This document shows positions 1 to 9,299 of a stretch of DNA of 64,000 nt, in pieces (the first letter of the stretch is position 1; each line of letters starts with the position of its first letter). This stretch comes from Sphingobacterium athyrii (GTDB taxonomy: Bacteria > Bacteroidota > Bacteroidia > Sphingobacteriales > Sphingobacteriaceae), in contig NZ_QCXX01000006.1 in NCBI RefSeq assembly GCF_003071065.1, positions 1-64,000 of the forward strand. The letters are read 5' to 3'. The position numbers were made by a program, and so were the translations under genes. The notes beneath the pieces are model-generated. The model had not been told where the DNA came from, searched no databases, and was given only the letters and a program-made list of their open reading frames with translations.

Positions 1-31
1 AAAAAAACTAACACAATAAAATAAAGACATT
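1..31 (+). promoter_or_regulatory. 3' end of upstream element U1 (cut by window edge)
   Basis: This leader (A-run, ACTAACACAATAAAATAAAGAC) is the same as the leader directly before the other nine NTF2-like genes. Its promoter part lies outside the window. Confidence 0.8.
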
Positions 32-478
32 ATGAACTCATTAGTAAAAACCTTCACAGCAGCAGCTCTAATCGCAGTATCCACTTTCGCTATGGCCGCT
101 AACAAACCAGCATCAAAAACTGAAAAAGTAACCGTTAACCTTTCTACAGCAGACTTTGCCTTAGAGCACTATGTTGCTGTAACTACGGAGGGAGAATCAG
201 CAGGGGTTGAGCAATTATTCGCGGAAGATTTCAACCAAAAGATCCAAGCTTCCAATGTACAGTCTCATAGCCGTAGTGCGGTTGTCAAATCCTTGAAAAA
301 ACAAAAAGGGGAGAAGCTCAACTGTACGGTAGCTACTGACATTATCGAAGAGTCTGCCGACTTTATGGTTGCTAAAGTAACACTAAGATTTGAAGACTTT
401 ACCAAGACTGATCTGGTAACTTTGGTACGTGAAGGTAATGATTGGAAAGTGTCCAAATCAATCAACTCATATAAATAG
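32..478 (+). CDS. exported NTF2-like small protein, cassette copy 1
   Basis: Protein of 148 aa with a clear Sec signal peptide (residues 1-22, ending AMA before the mature part). The ~125-aa mature protein has the length and layout of an NTF2-like/SnoaL fold: an N-terminal helix with ADFALEHYVAVTTEGE, then strands, ending in TLVREGNDWKVSKSINSYK, a typical last hairpin of that superfamily. It is probably periplasmic or secreted; its function is unknown. It is one of ten paralogues in this window. It matches copy 2 at 24921 base for base from the window start to the terminator, except for one change in the penultimate codon (Tyr here, Phe there). The NTF2-like call is inference from pattern; gene reality is supported by strict conservation of the reading frame among copies. 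Confidence 0.9.
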   Translation: MNSLVKTFTAAALIAVSTFAMAANKPASKTEKVTVNLSTADFALEHYVAVTTEGESAGVEQLFAEDFNQKIQASNVQSHSRSAVVKSLKKQKGEKLNCTVATDIIEESADFMVAKVTLRFEDFTKTDLVTLVREGNDWKVSKSINSYK

Positions 479-487
479 TCTCCAATA

Positions 488-527
488 ACTAGTGGTGAGT
501 CCAGTCAACTCAGGGCTGACCACTAGT
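488..527. repeat. inverted repeat after copy 1 (9-bp arms)
   Basis: ACTAGTGGT at 488-496 pairs with ACCACTAGT at 519-527. The same hairpin follows copy 2, and a variant follows copy 5 (35875-35910). It precedes the stronger terminator and may stabilise the mRNA 3' end. Confidence 0.6.
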
Positions 528-547
528 GAATCATATGTTTATTTAAG

Positions 548-572
548 GCCACCTCGTTAGATGTGGCTTTTT
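548..572 (+). terminator. intrinsic terminator of copy 1
   Basis: GCCAC at 548-552 pairs with GTGGC at 563-567, followed by a T run. The same hairpin follows every intact cassette. Here, unlike in copies 2, 3, 5, 6, 7 and 9, the conserved tail does not follow; unrelated sequence begins at about 573. Confidence 0.8.
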
Positions 573-577
573 GACAG

Positions 578-1804
578 TTATTTACGGACACTTACTCTTT
601 TTGTATTTACAATCTGATCATTTGTGTTTTTAAATTCAAGTATATAGTTTCCAGGCCTTAAATATAGAAATTCCTTTGTGGTTTTGATGAAAAGCTGGTC
701 TGCTGGTATTCGATGCCCTCGTTTTTCGCATGCATAATAAGCTTGAACAAAAAGTCCTTTTTGCCCGTACGTATCCAGCGGTAGAGCCTTTGTAGTACTA
801 TTCATTGATAAGTACTTGGGACGATTATTGGGGGTTAGATAGCGGGGGTAGAAAAGCGAAATATCTACGAAGTCATCATGCCAGACGGTATGATCTTTTA
901 AAGCGATGACGGGTACACTGAACGAAACAAACTTGTTTACGGTTAGGAATTCGTCAGTTTCAAACTGGGTATGATATCGTTCAATATGTCGAGTTTGTGA
1001 TATTGTTAAAGGATCAATATTGGTCATTTCTTTAAAGAACTGAGCCATTTTTTTCCAACTGGTTCGCGTATTTTCATGGACATGATCATATCCTGCATAG
1101 ACAAGCAGTTTCGCTTGAGGGTCAGTTTCTAGCAATTTCGCTAGGTTGACTGCTTGTAATGAGTCGCGCATACGATTACTATTTGTATTTCTGGCCTCAT
1201 ATTTTATCAATACAAAATTCTGTCGCAACGCTTCCCTGATCATTTCTGCGAAGAGGGGGTCGTGGCTATAATACCCTATTGTATCTGTGACGATTCGTGT
1301 TGTGTTAATGTTTTGATCTGCAAGGTCTTCAATAGCTAAATACTTGAAACCTAATTCACGAAACCCATTTAATAATTGGGATACAAATACGCGGTGATAG
1401 GGAATGTTATGAGCTTCATTGATCATTACTACTTTTTCATTTTTGGCTCTTTTCAGGATGAATTTTTTGGCATCGACAAAGTTATGCTGTTTATAAAATG
1501 TACTGTCATATTTTATTTCATCGTTTTTAAGCGCGTGAACATATTGCTGATCCCAGTAAAATCTTGAACTATCATAATTGCCAATAAAAGAATGATAAGT
1601 CGATTGGAATTGATAAAAAAGGGATTTTGTTCTTGCATCCATACTATCCACCGGTAGTTTGTTGAATTCCTGAATGGCTATCTGATAGTTTTCTGGATGC
1701 TTTTTAATTATTTGATCATTTAGCTCAAATAATTTTTGTATAGTAATTTGCCCTGTTACCAAGTGGCTAATTACAATAAATAATAGCGTAAAATAGATTT
1801 TCAT
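578..1804 (-). CDS. secreted EreA/ChaN-like family protein
   Basis: Protein of 408 aa with a Sec signal peptide at residues 1-18 (ends VTGQ). The central part carries INEAHNIPYHRVFVSQLL, then GFKYLAIEDL about 25 residues later, and further on AGYDHVHE. This spacing of E-x-H, an acidic residue after a strand, and a late His is typical of the erythromycin-esterase-like/ChaN-like (TraB-related) superfamily. The C-terminal ~130 aa are probably a beta domain. Antibiotic esterase activity should not be assumed, since most exported members have no known substrate. It is transcribed towards copy 1, and an array of AACTA/TAGTT half-sites lies directly upstream. Family call moderate; substrate unknown. 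Confidence 0.65.
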   Translation of the reverse strand: MKIYFTLLFIVISHLVTGQITIQKLFELNDQIIKKHPENYQIAIQEFNKLPVDSMDARTKSLFYQFQSTYHSFIGNYDSSRFYWDQQYVHALKNDEIKYDSTFYKQHNFVDAKKFILKRAKNEKVVMINEAHNIPYHRVFVSQLLNGFRELGFKYLAIEDLADQNINTTRIVTDTIGYYSHDPLFAEMIREALRQNFVLIKYEARNTNSNRMRDSLQAVNLAKLLETDPQAKLLVYAGYDHVHENTRTSWKKMAQFFKEMTNIDPLTISQTRHIERYHTQFETDEFLTVNKFVSFSVPVIALKDHTVWHDDFVDISLFYPRYLTPNNRPKYLSMNSTTKALPLDTYGQKGLFVQAYYACEKRGHRIPADQLFIKTTKEFLYLRPGNYILEFKNTNDQIVNTKRVSVRK

Positions 1805-1840
1805 AACTAGTTTTTTAGTTTTATAACTAATATATTAGTT
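1805..1840 (-). promoter_or_regulatory. overlapping palindromes upstream of the EreA/ChaN-like gene
   Basis: AACTAATATATTAGTT (1825-1840) is a perfect 16-bp palindrome. TTAGTT-TTAT-AACTAA (1815-1830) overlaps it, and another AACTA half-site lies at 1805-1809. Alternating half-sites this close to the start codon (1804) suggest a repressor operator of BlaI/MecI type. The repressor is not encoded nearby. Confidence 0.5.
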
Positions 1841-2073
1841 GCATGTCTGATTTCAAAATTAAACTGTTAGAAATTTGGAAAATATATAGATAAAGCATGT
1901 TCTAATCTCTTTGATTTTTATATTTTTCAGGATTCAATTGAAGAATCTAACAAATGTAAATTTATCAATATCGATGAAGATATCGTTCGTAGGCTTTAGT
2001 ATAAAATTTTCTGGCTGATTTTTTGCAAAAATTATAAAGTTAACCCGTTGTGCATTTTAAATAATGCTTATTT

Positions 2074-2526
2074 TTAAATTGTTGATATTCCTATTGAATA
2101 TATTTTTGTTGATGTATTGAATGACCGTCATTGCCGTTATCTTTGTCAGAATTCTGGTTCTAAAACTGTCAAGAGATTTGGCGTAATTGCGTCTAACCAT
2201 AAATTGGTCGCACATCTAGGAAAACCATGTCTCGATCCTCTTCCTTGATTTTCTGAATAAGCTGAATTGAGGTTTGTAGCTCTTTTGATTGTTTTTCTTT
2301 GGCGTATCCAACCTGATGTTGGAGTACTCGAAAAGATTCAGCTGCATCTCAGCTGACAGATATCCTTTGTCTCCCAGCAGGGTGCAAGCGGAGAGCTGAT
2401 TAACGAGATCAACCAGGTAATGAATGTCATGCACATTTGTCGCGGTAGGGTCAATCTTTGAGACATCACACTCATATAATAGAAGTATATGTTGGATGAT
2501 GTAATTAATCTGCTGTTGATCCATTC
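2074..2526 (-). pseudogene. IS982-family transposase remnant
   Basis: Reading on the minus strand, VHDIHYLVDLVNQLSAC, LLGDKGYLS, then LDTPKKNNQKS and KSRKRIETWFS match the C-terminal half of IS982 transposases. A TAG stop follows at about 2217. The same frame then continues with CDQFMVRRNYAKSLDSF and ends near 2074, so the stop stands where the family has FSQLCDQF. The N-terminal half with the first catalytic Asp is missing. No terminal inverted repeats were recognised. The element is dead; it is evidence of old mobile DNA left of the PUL. Confidence 0.75.
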
Positions 2527-2566
2527 CGATTTTGAGAAACCAAAATTTAGTTAGTTTGGACTTTTT

Positions 2567-2619
2567 TATATACAAAAATCCCCTGTTTGTACAAAAATGA
2601 ACCATTTCTGAACAAATCA
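2567..2619 (+). promoter_or_regulatory. candidate HTCS operator upstream of the GH operon
   Basis: TTTGTACAAAAATGAACC begins at 2586 and a weaker copy (TCTGAACAAATC) begins 21 bp later at 2607. The same 21-bp-spaced pair occurs upstream of susC (15702/15723). AraC-type HTCS DNA-binding domains commonly bind direct repeats at two-helical-turn spacing. The remaining sequence to 2921 shows no gene. Confidence 0.5.
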
Positions 2620-2921
2620 ATACCATAAGCCTAACGAAGGATATCTACTTTTGTTTACCGTCCAGATAAATTAACAGTGATTAAAACAAAATGTTAATGT
2701 ATTAACATGAAGAAGAAAGCTGATAATACGGGCACTAAATAACCAACTAAATGAATGAGAAAATATATGGGAGGCCTAAAACTTTATTTCCTTTTTCTTC
2801 GCGGGTTTAAACGTATACTATATACGAGCGAAGTAGCCTTCATGATCGGATTTCTAAAATTCGATAAATAGAACGTGGTAGACATAAAGACCTTCTCAGA
2901 GATGGAATAACAAATAGACAG

Positions 2922-4487
2922 ATGATATTGAAAAGAATACCTAAAATTATTTTATTAGCCATATTATGCGCTTCTGTATTGCTCGGCTTTAGTCAAAAAA
3001 ATAGCGGTCAAAATGACCTGAGCAATGCCGATTATATTATTTTAAACCCCAAGTACGACGGCCATTCGTTCCTACGCAACCCTTTAAATGGCTGGGTAAT
3101 GTATGCCCCCCGTAACGCAGACGATACATATTGGGATATCGAATATTTTGTGCCGGCATTAAGAAAAAAAGTTAAGGTCATCGATTATGCTTCGGCATGT
3201 TATGTGCGTACGAGCTGGTCTTCGCTAAACCCAAGCGACGGTATTTATGCTTGGGATGATCCAAACTCCAAAATAGGAAACCTCATTAAAGGAGCGCAAA
3301 AGAGGGGACTTCCCATCGCACTCCGAATTGTGATAGATGGTCGTGATCAAGGTCAAAATACGCCTAAATTTGTGTTTGAAGTTGGTGCCAAGTATTATCT
3401 GGAAAATAAAAAGTATCCTGATAGACAGACCCCCTATCCGCAGGATGTGGTATTTAGAAAATATTACAGCAAATTTATCACAGCTCTAGCAAAAGAATTT
3501 AATGATCCTGATAAAACTTCTTTTATTGATGCCTATGGCTTGGGGAAATGGGGCGAAGCACATTTTGTAGTCTATGAAGATCCAACAATAGCAACTCCCG
3601 AAAGTACCGAAAAAATAAAGGAAGAAACATTGGATTGGGTAACCAATTTATATGCTCAAACCTTTACCAAGGTGCCTTTGGTTATCAACTATCATCGTTT
3701 GGTCGGTCATCCAGAAAGTTGGGGCGCCGTCAACCCAAATAGTGAACGCTTATTGGACAAAGCGATTGAGAAAGGCTATAGCCTACGCCAGGATGCTTTT
3801 GGTATGACAGGCTACTACCAGGATTGGGAAAAAGATTTTGCCAGCAAATGGAATTTCAAGCGTCCTATCATTATGGAGGGCGGATGGATTATTGCTCCAG
3901 GTAAGCATCGTTATTGGAAAGACCCAAGTGGAAAATATAGAGAAGGGCACGATGAGGATGTGAGAAAAGGAGAATTTGACGCTTCGGCCGAAGCTCATGT
4001 CAATATGATGGATTTTAGGGCGGGAGGAGAAACCGAATCCTGGTTCAAGTCCTTTGATCTGGTTCAACGGTTTAATACAGAGGGGGGCTATCGTGTATAC
4101 CCCGACCAGATCAAGCTGCCCAAACAGATAAAATCTGGTGCAATGGCTCTCATTTCGCACCGTTGGCAAAATAGGGGCTGGGGCTATTTACCTAATAATA
4201 TTCCGCAGTGGAATTACAAATATAAAGTAGCATTTGCTCTGTTAGATGCCAAAGGAAACGCGAAAAAGATTTTTGTAGATCATCAGAGCGATCCGTCTAA
4301 ATGGTTGAAAGGTACTGCCGCAAATTACCAACTTAACGCAAAAATAGATTTACCTGCTGGAAATTACAACTGGGCGGTCGCTATTGTTGATACCGCAATG
4401 AAAAATAAACCAGCAATTCAGCTAGCGCTTGATGAAGCTCCACAGGTTCATGGTTGGACAAAGTTGTTAACCTTGCAAGTGCACTAA
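2922..4487 (+). CDS. DUF4832/DUF4874-like exported glycosidase candidate (paralogue 1)
   Basis: Protein of 521 aa with a signal peptide (hydrophobic residues 8-22). The motifs RNPLNGWVMYA, YASACYVRTSWSSLNPSDG and ALRIVIDGRDQGQNTP followed by LINYHR-like strands and RPIIMEGGW fit a TIM-barrel hydrolase-like fold with a C-terminal beta domain, as in proteins labelled DUF4874+DUF4832. The conserved Glu in MEGGW and Asp/Glu of YGLGKWGEAHF are candidate catalytic residues. It is the first gene of the GH operon and a close paralogue of the last gene of the PUL (22120-23688). It probably acts on the polysaccharide or its side chains; activity is not established. Confidence 0.7.
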   Translation: MILKRIPKIILLAILCASVLLGFSQKNSGQNDLSNADYIILNPKYDGHSFLRNPLNGWVMYAPRNADDTYWDIEYFVPALRKKVKVIDYASACYVRTSWSSLNPSDGIYAWDDPNSKIGNLIKGAQKRGLPIALRIVIDGRDQGQNTPKFVFEVGAKYYLENKKYPDRQTPYPQDVVFRKYYSKFITALAKEFNDPDKTSFIDAYGLGKWGEAHFVVYEDPTIATPESTEKIKEETLDWVTNLYAQTFTKVPLVINYHRLVGHPESWGAVNPNSERLLDKAIEKGYSLRQDAFGMTGYYQDWEKDFASKWNFKRPIIMEGGWIIAPGKHRYWKDPSGKYREGHDEDVRKGEFDASAEAHVNMMDFRAGGETESWFKSFDLVQRFNTEGGYRVYPDQIKLPKQIKSGAMALISHRWQNRGWGYLPNNIPQWNYKYKVAFALLDAKGNAKKIFVDHQSDPSKWLKGTAANYQLNAKIDLPAGNYNWAVAIVDTAMKNKPAIQLALDEAPQVHGWTKLLTLQVH

Positions 4488-4634
4488 CTTAAATACCAAA
4501 TTGTTGTGCTTACCCTTTCCCATCAGCAATAATAATTGCTATGTATGTATTCGGTCGATGTGTCATTTTGAAAACGAAGAAATTTAGCGAATGTGCGACT
4601 TGCACTTACAATTATATTAAGAAGTAAACCTATT

Positions 4635-6422
4635 ATGATAAAGCTGAGCAATCTATATTTGATATTGTCCCTGTTTTTTAGTCTGATCACCTTTAAGGTT
4701 GTCGCGCAGCAAAATATGACCAATGTGTATGGCAGACGTGTACAATCATTAAACGGAAAATGGGACGCTATTGTAGACCTATACGACCAGGGCAGAAAAA
4801 ACAAAATCTACCTGAATAAAAAACCGGAAAGCAAGACCGATTTTTATGAATACTCCTTTGAGAACGGTCTACGTCTGAATGTGCCTTCGGATTGGAACAG
4901 TCAGCTACCTGAACTTAAATACTACGAAGGTACCATCTGGTATGGTCGAAAGTTTGACACAGTGAAAGAAAGCAATGGGAGATTGTTCTTATATTTTGGT
5001 GCTGTAAGCTATCGTTGCCGTATTTACCTCAACGGAGAAGAAATAGCACAGCATCAGGGTGGTTTTACACCGTTTCAGGTGGAAATAACGGATGTGGTTA
5101 AAGAAAAGGATAATTTTTTGGCAGTCGAGGTCAATAATACCCGGCAGGTAGATGCCATTCCGGCAATGGCCTTTGATTGGTGGAACTATGGCGGCATTAC
5201 CCGTGATGTTTTTTTGGTAAGCACGCCAAAAGTTTTTATTGACGATTATTTTATTCAATTAGACAAAACCGAAGCCGATAAAATCAATGTTCATGTAAAG
5301 CTCTCGGATAAGCTGGCCAATTCTTCCATTACCATCGAAATACCGGAATTGCAACTTACTCAAACGCTCAAGACAGATGCTCAGGGAGAAGTAAAGACGT
5401 CATTTACATCAAGGGAAATTAAACGTTGGTCGCCAGCTGCACCAAAACTGTATACGGTAAAGATTTTAAGCCAAGAGGATCAGATAGAGGAGGAGATCGG
5501 CTTTCGCAATATTGGGGTTAAGGGGGAAGATATATTTCTGAACGGCCAGCCTATTTTTCTAAAGTCCATTTCATTTCATGAGGAAATACCGCAACGCAGA
5601 GGCCGTGCTTTTTCGCAGTCAGATGCAGTAATGCTGCTTTCAGAAGCTAAAGCTTTAGGTTGCAATATGATTCGATTAGCACATTATCCGCAAAATGAAT
5701 ATATCGTGCGGACGGCCGAAAAAATGGGCTTTTTGTTGTGGGAAGAAATTTCCATATGGCAGGGGATCGACTTTGAAAATGACTCGACCAAAGAAAAAGC
5801 AGGCAAAATGATGCGTGAAATGGTCTCTCGAGACAAAAATCGCTGTGCCCTCACTTTTTGGGGTGTGGCTAACGAAACCCAGCCGTCCGAATCTAGAAAT
5901 AATTTTATCAGGCATTTGATAACAACCTGCAAAAGTATGGATACCACCAGACTGGTTACCGCCGCTTTTGATTTGGTCCGTTTTCAAAAAGAGAAACAGG
6001 TATTTGTCATGGACGATTCTTTTGTCAACGAATTGGATGTAGTAGCCGTTAACAAATATATGGGCTGGTACCATCCCTGGCCAATCACCCCTGATAAAGC
6101 CAGATGGGAAGTGGCAAGAGGGAAACCGTTAATTATTTCTGAATTTGGGGCAGAGGCGTTGTACGGCAATACCGGCGATGCAGATGTTGTCAGTTCATGG
6201 AGCGAAGATTACCAAGCAACCTTGTATAAAAATAACCTCGAAATGTTTAAGCATATTCCAAACCTGCGCGGAACTTCGCCCTGGGTACTTTTTGATTTCC
6301 GTTCGCCATTCCGTTTTCATCCGATCAACCAAGACGGCTGGAACCGCAAAGGATTAGTATCAGATCAAGGGTACCGAAAAAAAGCCTGGTTTTTAATGAA
6401 GGAATATTATGATAATAAATAA
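4635..6422 (+). CDS. glycoside hydrolase family 2 (beta-galactosidase/beta-glucuronidase-like)
   Basis: Chosen start gives 595 aa beginning MIKLSNLYLILSLFFSLI, a clean signal peptide; an upstream in-frame ATG at 4593 would add 14 residues without one. Order: N-terminal sugar-binding jelly roll (about 45-200, with SLNGKWDAIVD and NVPSDWN), immunoglobulin-like domain (about 200-295), TIM barrel (about 300-595). General acid/base is Glu414 in GVANET; the nucleophile is Glu503 in ISEFGAEA. Both GH2 catalytic residues are present, so the enzyme should be active, probably in the periplasm on beta-galactosides, beta-glucuronides or related linkages. Second gene of the operon; it overlaps the start region of the next frame by a few bases. 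Confidence 0.88.
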   Translation: MIKLSNLYLILSLFFSLITFKVVAQQNMTNVYGRRVQSLNGKWDAIVDLYDQGRKNKIYLNKKPESKTDFYEYSFENGLRLNVPSDWNSQLPELKYYEGTIWYGRKFDTVKESNGRLFLYFGAVSYRCRIYLNGEEIAQHQGGFTPFQVEITDVVKEKDNFLAVEVNNTRQVDAIPAMAFDWWNYGGITRDVFLVSTPKVFIDDYFIQLDKTEADKINVHVKLSDKLANSSITIEIPELQLTQTLKTDAQGEVKTSFTSREIKRWSPAAPKLYTVKILSQEDQIEEEIGFRNIGVKGEDIFLNGQPIFLKSISFHEEIPQRRGRAFSQSDAVMLLSEAKALGCNMIRLAHYPQNEYIVRTAEKMGFLLWEEISIWQGIDFENDSTKEKAGKMMREMVSRDKNRCALTFWGVANETQPSESRNNFIRHLITTCKSMDTTRLVTAAFDLVRFQKEKQVFVMDDSFVNELDVVAVNKYMGWYHPWPITPDKARWEVARGKPLIISEFGAEALYGNTGDADVVSSWSEDYQATLYKNNLEMFKHIPNLRGTSPWVLFDFRSPFRFHPINQDGWNRKGLVSDQGYRKKAWFLMKEYYDNK

Positions 6423-6519
6423 GACCTCAATCCTTGTACTTCCAAAACAGGGCCTAAAGAAGATTATCACAATAACACTAGTTTTTTCATCGTTGCGCAC
6501 AAAAATATTTACTAAAAGA

Positions 6520-9285
6520 ATGAAAGCACAAAAAAAATCGAAACACAAAATAGACGAATACAGGATAAGTATATACAAATACATTAAAATGATATGCTTA
6601 CTGGGGCTTTTAGTGCAGGCAACCCTGTTAAAAGCGCAAGATGTCATCGATTTATCGGGTACTTGGGGTTTCCAGACCGATGTCATGGATTTCCGTAGAG
6701 GCTCGCTGTCGCCGCGCTATAATCACATTTTACAAGAAACGATCAAACTTCCTGGCATTACCGATGATTATCAGATAGGACATAAAAATCCGTACAAATA
6801 TATTGACCGTCTGACCCGAAAATACGAATACATGGGACCGGCATGGTACCAACGGGATATCGAAATTCCTGCCTCCTGGAAAGGTAAAAAAATAGTCATG
6901 TATTTTGAGCGTACCCACTGGTTAAGTTCAATTTATGTGGATACCAAGGAAGTAAGCCGTATCGATTATGTAAGTGTCCCCCACAGCCACGATCTTACAG
7001 CATTTGTAAAGGCCGGAAAAACGCATCGAATTACGGTTTGTATCGATAATAGGTTTCAGTATAATACCCATAAGTGGAACCATGCGCATACCGAATTTAC
7101 CCAAATTAATTGGAACGGTATCTTAGGAGAGATGAAATTAATGGCCATAGATCCTGTTTATTTGGAAGACCTTCAGGTTTATCCCAACATAACCGACCAT
7201 TCCATAAAAGTAAGATTACAGGTAAATAATGATACCAAAAGAAAGATAGAGGGTAAAGTTTCTCTTACGATTACAGGCACAAATCATAGCCTAAAAAAAG
7301 AAGTTGCAGTAGTCAGTACCGATTCGGTAACTTTTGTGGAAACCAATATCGCGCTGGGTAAGAACATGAAATTATGGGACGAGTTTAATCCTAATCTTTA
7401 TCAGATAAGCTGCCAGTTGACAACTTCAGATGGAAAAAATGCCTACCAGCACGAAAAAAAGACAACTTTTGGAATGCGTGAAGTAAAGCAAGGCAAAAAC
7501 CACGTCTTGCTCAATAATCACCCTATTCATTTACGAGGCAATGTAGAAAATGCTGTATTTCCCAAAACAGGACACGTTCCACTCGATGATGCCTCATGGG
7601 AGCGAATTATGTTACTGATGAAGGGATATGGGATGAACCATTTGCGATTTCATTCCTGGTGCCCTCCGGCAGCGGCCTTTCGCATGGCGGATAAACATGG
7701 AATTTACTTTGAGGTGGAGATGCCCATGTGGGGCAAAGATGCTGAACCAGACGAAGCCAGATATAACTTCTTCCGTAGGGAAATTAAGGCTATTTTGAAA
7801 GAGTACGGCAACCATCCTTCGTTTATTTTGTACTGTAACGGCAATGAAATTACCGGCAACTTCGATTTTATCGAAGAACTGACCGCCGAAGGCAGAAAAG
7901 CTGATCCACGACATTTGTATAGCGGTTCTACAGCTCGAACAAGGGTCAAATCGGATCAATATTACGTATCTCAGCAGACCAATAGGGGGCCCGTAAAGGT
8001 TTACGAAGGTCTACCCGGTACCGACTGGGATAAGAATATGGAATCTGATGTAGATGTTCCAGTCATTTCGCACGAATCGGGACAGCGATGTATTTATCCG
8101 AATTTTGATGAGATAAAGAAGTATGCCAACAGCCCCGTTGAAGCCCGCAATTTTGAAGTATTTAGAGATCTGCTGAAAAAGAATGGCATGCTGGATCAAG
8201 CGAACGACTTCTTTCGGGCGTCTGGTGCGCTGACCGTGCTGGAGTACAAGGCCGTGATCGAAGGCTTGTTGCGCTCCGGTAAATCTGCAGGCTTCCAGCT
8301 CTTGTCAATGAACGATTTTCCTGGACAAGGGTACGCCCCTGTAGGAATCTTCGATCCGTTTTGGGATTCGAAAGGATTGGTCACCGCCGAAAAATTCAGG
8401 GAGTTTTGTGCGCCAACAGTCGCTCTTTTGCGATACGATAAAAGTAGTTATTTCGATAGCGAAACATTTAGGGGAAAAGCAGAGGTCTATAACTTTAGCA
8501 ATTCAGCCCTTGAAAATGCCAAAATTAAATGGTGGATGACCGATACAGCTGGCCGGGTATTGCAAAAGGGAACCTTGAAAAAGCAAACCATTGCCAACGA
8601 ACATGTATCGCCAGTCGGTGAATTTGAGATCCCCCTAAAAAACATCAGCAGCCAGAAGGTTACCGTCCATCTTGCGGTTAATGACACGATTAAAAACAGC
8701 TGGGACATTTGGGTATATCCCAGACATCAAAATCTGATGCAGTCTACAGATAAAGTATTGTACACCGATATTTACGATGATGCAGCAAAGAAACAGTTAG
8801 CTCAAGGCAAAACAGTTGTTTTTTATCCATCTCCAGCCAGCGTGAAAGGTCGAAAATCAATGTTTCATAATCATTTCTGGAACCCCATTATGTTTGCTTG
8901 GGCACCGATGACAATCGGCAACCTGGTCCATCATGAACAGGCCATGTTTAAGGATTTCCTTACTTCGTATCATACCGATTGGCAATGGTGGGATATCCTG
9001 AACTATGCAAAAGTAATCGAAATGCAACATACACCACAACAACTGCGTCCCTTTATACAGGTCATCGACAGCTACGATAACAACCAAAAATTAGGTATTG
9101 GTTTCGAAGCAAAGGTGAATGGCGGGAAACTGCTGCTGCTGGCATTGGATACAAAAACAGATATGGATAAGCGTCCGGCTACCCAGCAATTGTTGTACAG
9201 TATTGATAATTATGTGAACAGCGATAAATTTTCACCGCAAGTAACTTTGGACGAAACTTTTATTCATTCATTTTTAACAAAATAA
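6520..9285 (+). CDS. glycoside hydrolase family 2, large multi-domain
   Basis: Start at 6520 gives 921 aa with a long basic n-region before the hydrophobic segment ICLLGLLVQATLLKAQ. A start at 6589 is also possible; the open frame reaches back to 6409. N-terminal sugar-binding domain (DLSGTWGFQ, MGPAWYQRDIEIP, TEFTQINWNGI), beta-sandwich, TIM barrel with HLRFHSWCPP, acid/base Glu443 in CNGNEITG and likely nucleophile Glu519 in PVISHESGQ. C-terminal beta domains extend well beyond the barrel (about residues 620-921). It differs from the preceding GH2 in length and motifs, so the two probably cut different bonds of the same glycan. Confidence 0.85.
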   Translation: MKAQKKSKHKIDEYRISIYKYIKMICLLGLLVQATLLKAQDVIDLSGTWGFQTDVMDFRRGSLSPRYNHILQETIKLPGITDDYQIGHKNPYKYIDRLTRKYEYMGPAWYQRDIEIPASWKGKKIVMYFERTHWLSSIYVDTKEVSRIDYVSVPHSHDLTAFVKAGKTHRITVCIDNRFQYNTHKWNHAHTEFTQINWNGILGEMKLMAIDPVYLEDLQVYPNITDHSIKVRLQVNNDTKRKIEGKVSLTITGTNHSLKKEVAVVSTDSVTFVETNIALGKNMKLWDEFNPNLYQISCQLTTSDGKNAYQHEKKTTFGMREVKQGKNHVLLNNHPIHLRGNVENAVFPKTGHVPLDDASWERIMLLMKGYGMNHLRFHSWCPPAAAFRMADKHGIYFEVEMPMWGKDAEPDEARYNFFRREIKAILKEYGNHPSFILYCNGNEITGNFDFIEELTAEGRKADPRHLYSGSTARTRVKSDQYYVSQQTNRGPVKVYEGLPGTDWDKNMESDVDVPVISHESGQRCIYPNFDEIKKYANSPVEARNFEVFRDLLKKNGMLDQANDFFRASGALTVLEYKAVIEGLLRSGKSAGFQLLSMNDFPGQGYAPVGIFDPFWDSKGLVTAEKFREFCAPTVALLRYDKSSYFDSETFRGKAEVYNFSNSALENAKIKWWMTDTAGRVLQKGTLKKQTIANEHVSPVGEFEIPLKNISSQKVTVHLAVNDTIKNSWDIWVYPRHQNLMQSTDKVLYTDIYDDAAKKQLAQGKTVVFYPSPASVKGRKSMFHNHFWNPIMFAWAPMTIGNLVHHEQAMFKDFLTSYHTDWQWWDILNYAKVIEMQHTPQQLRPFIQVIDSYDNNQKLGIGFEAKVNGGKLLLLALDTKTDMDKRPATQQLLYSIDNYVNSDKFSPQVTLDETFIHSFLTK

Positions 9286-9299
9286 GAAAGGTTTAAACG

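Noticed and set aside
265..465. Minus-strand frame of 66 aa inside copies 1 and 2
   Set aside because: Antisense shadow of the NTF2-like gene; lost or altered in other copies and without start signals.
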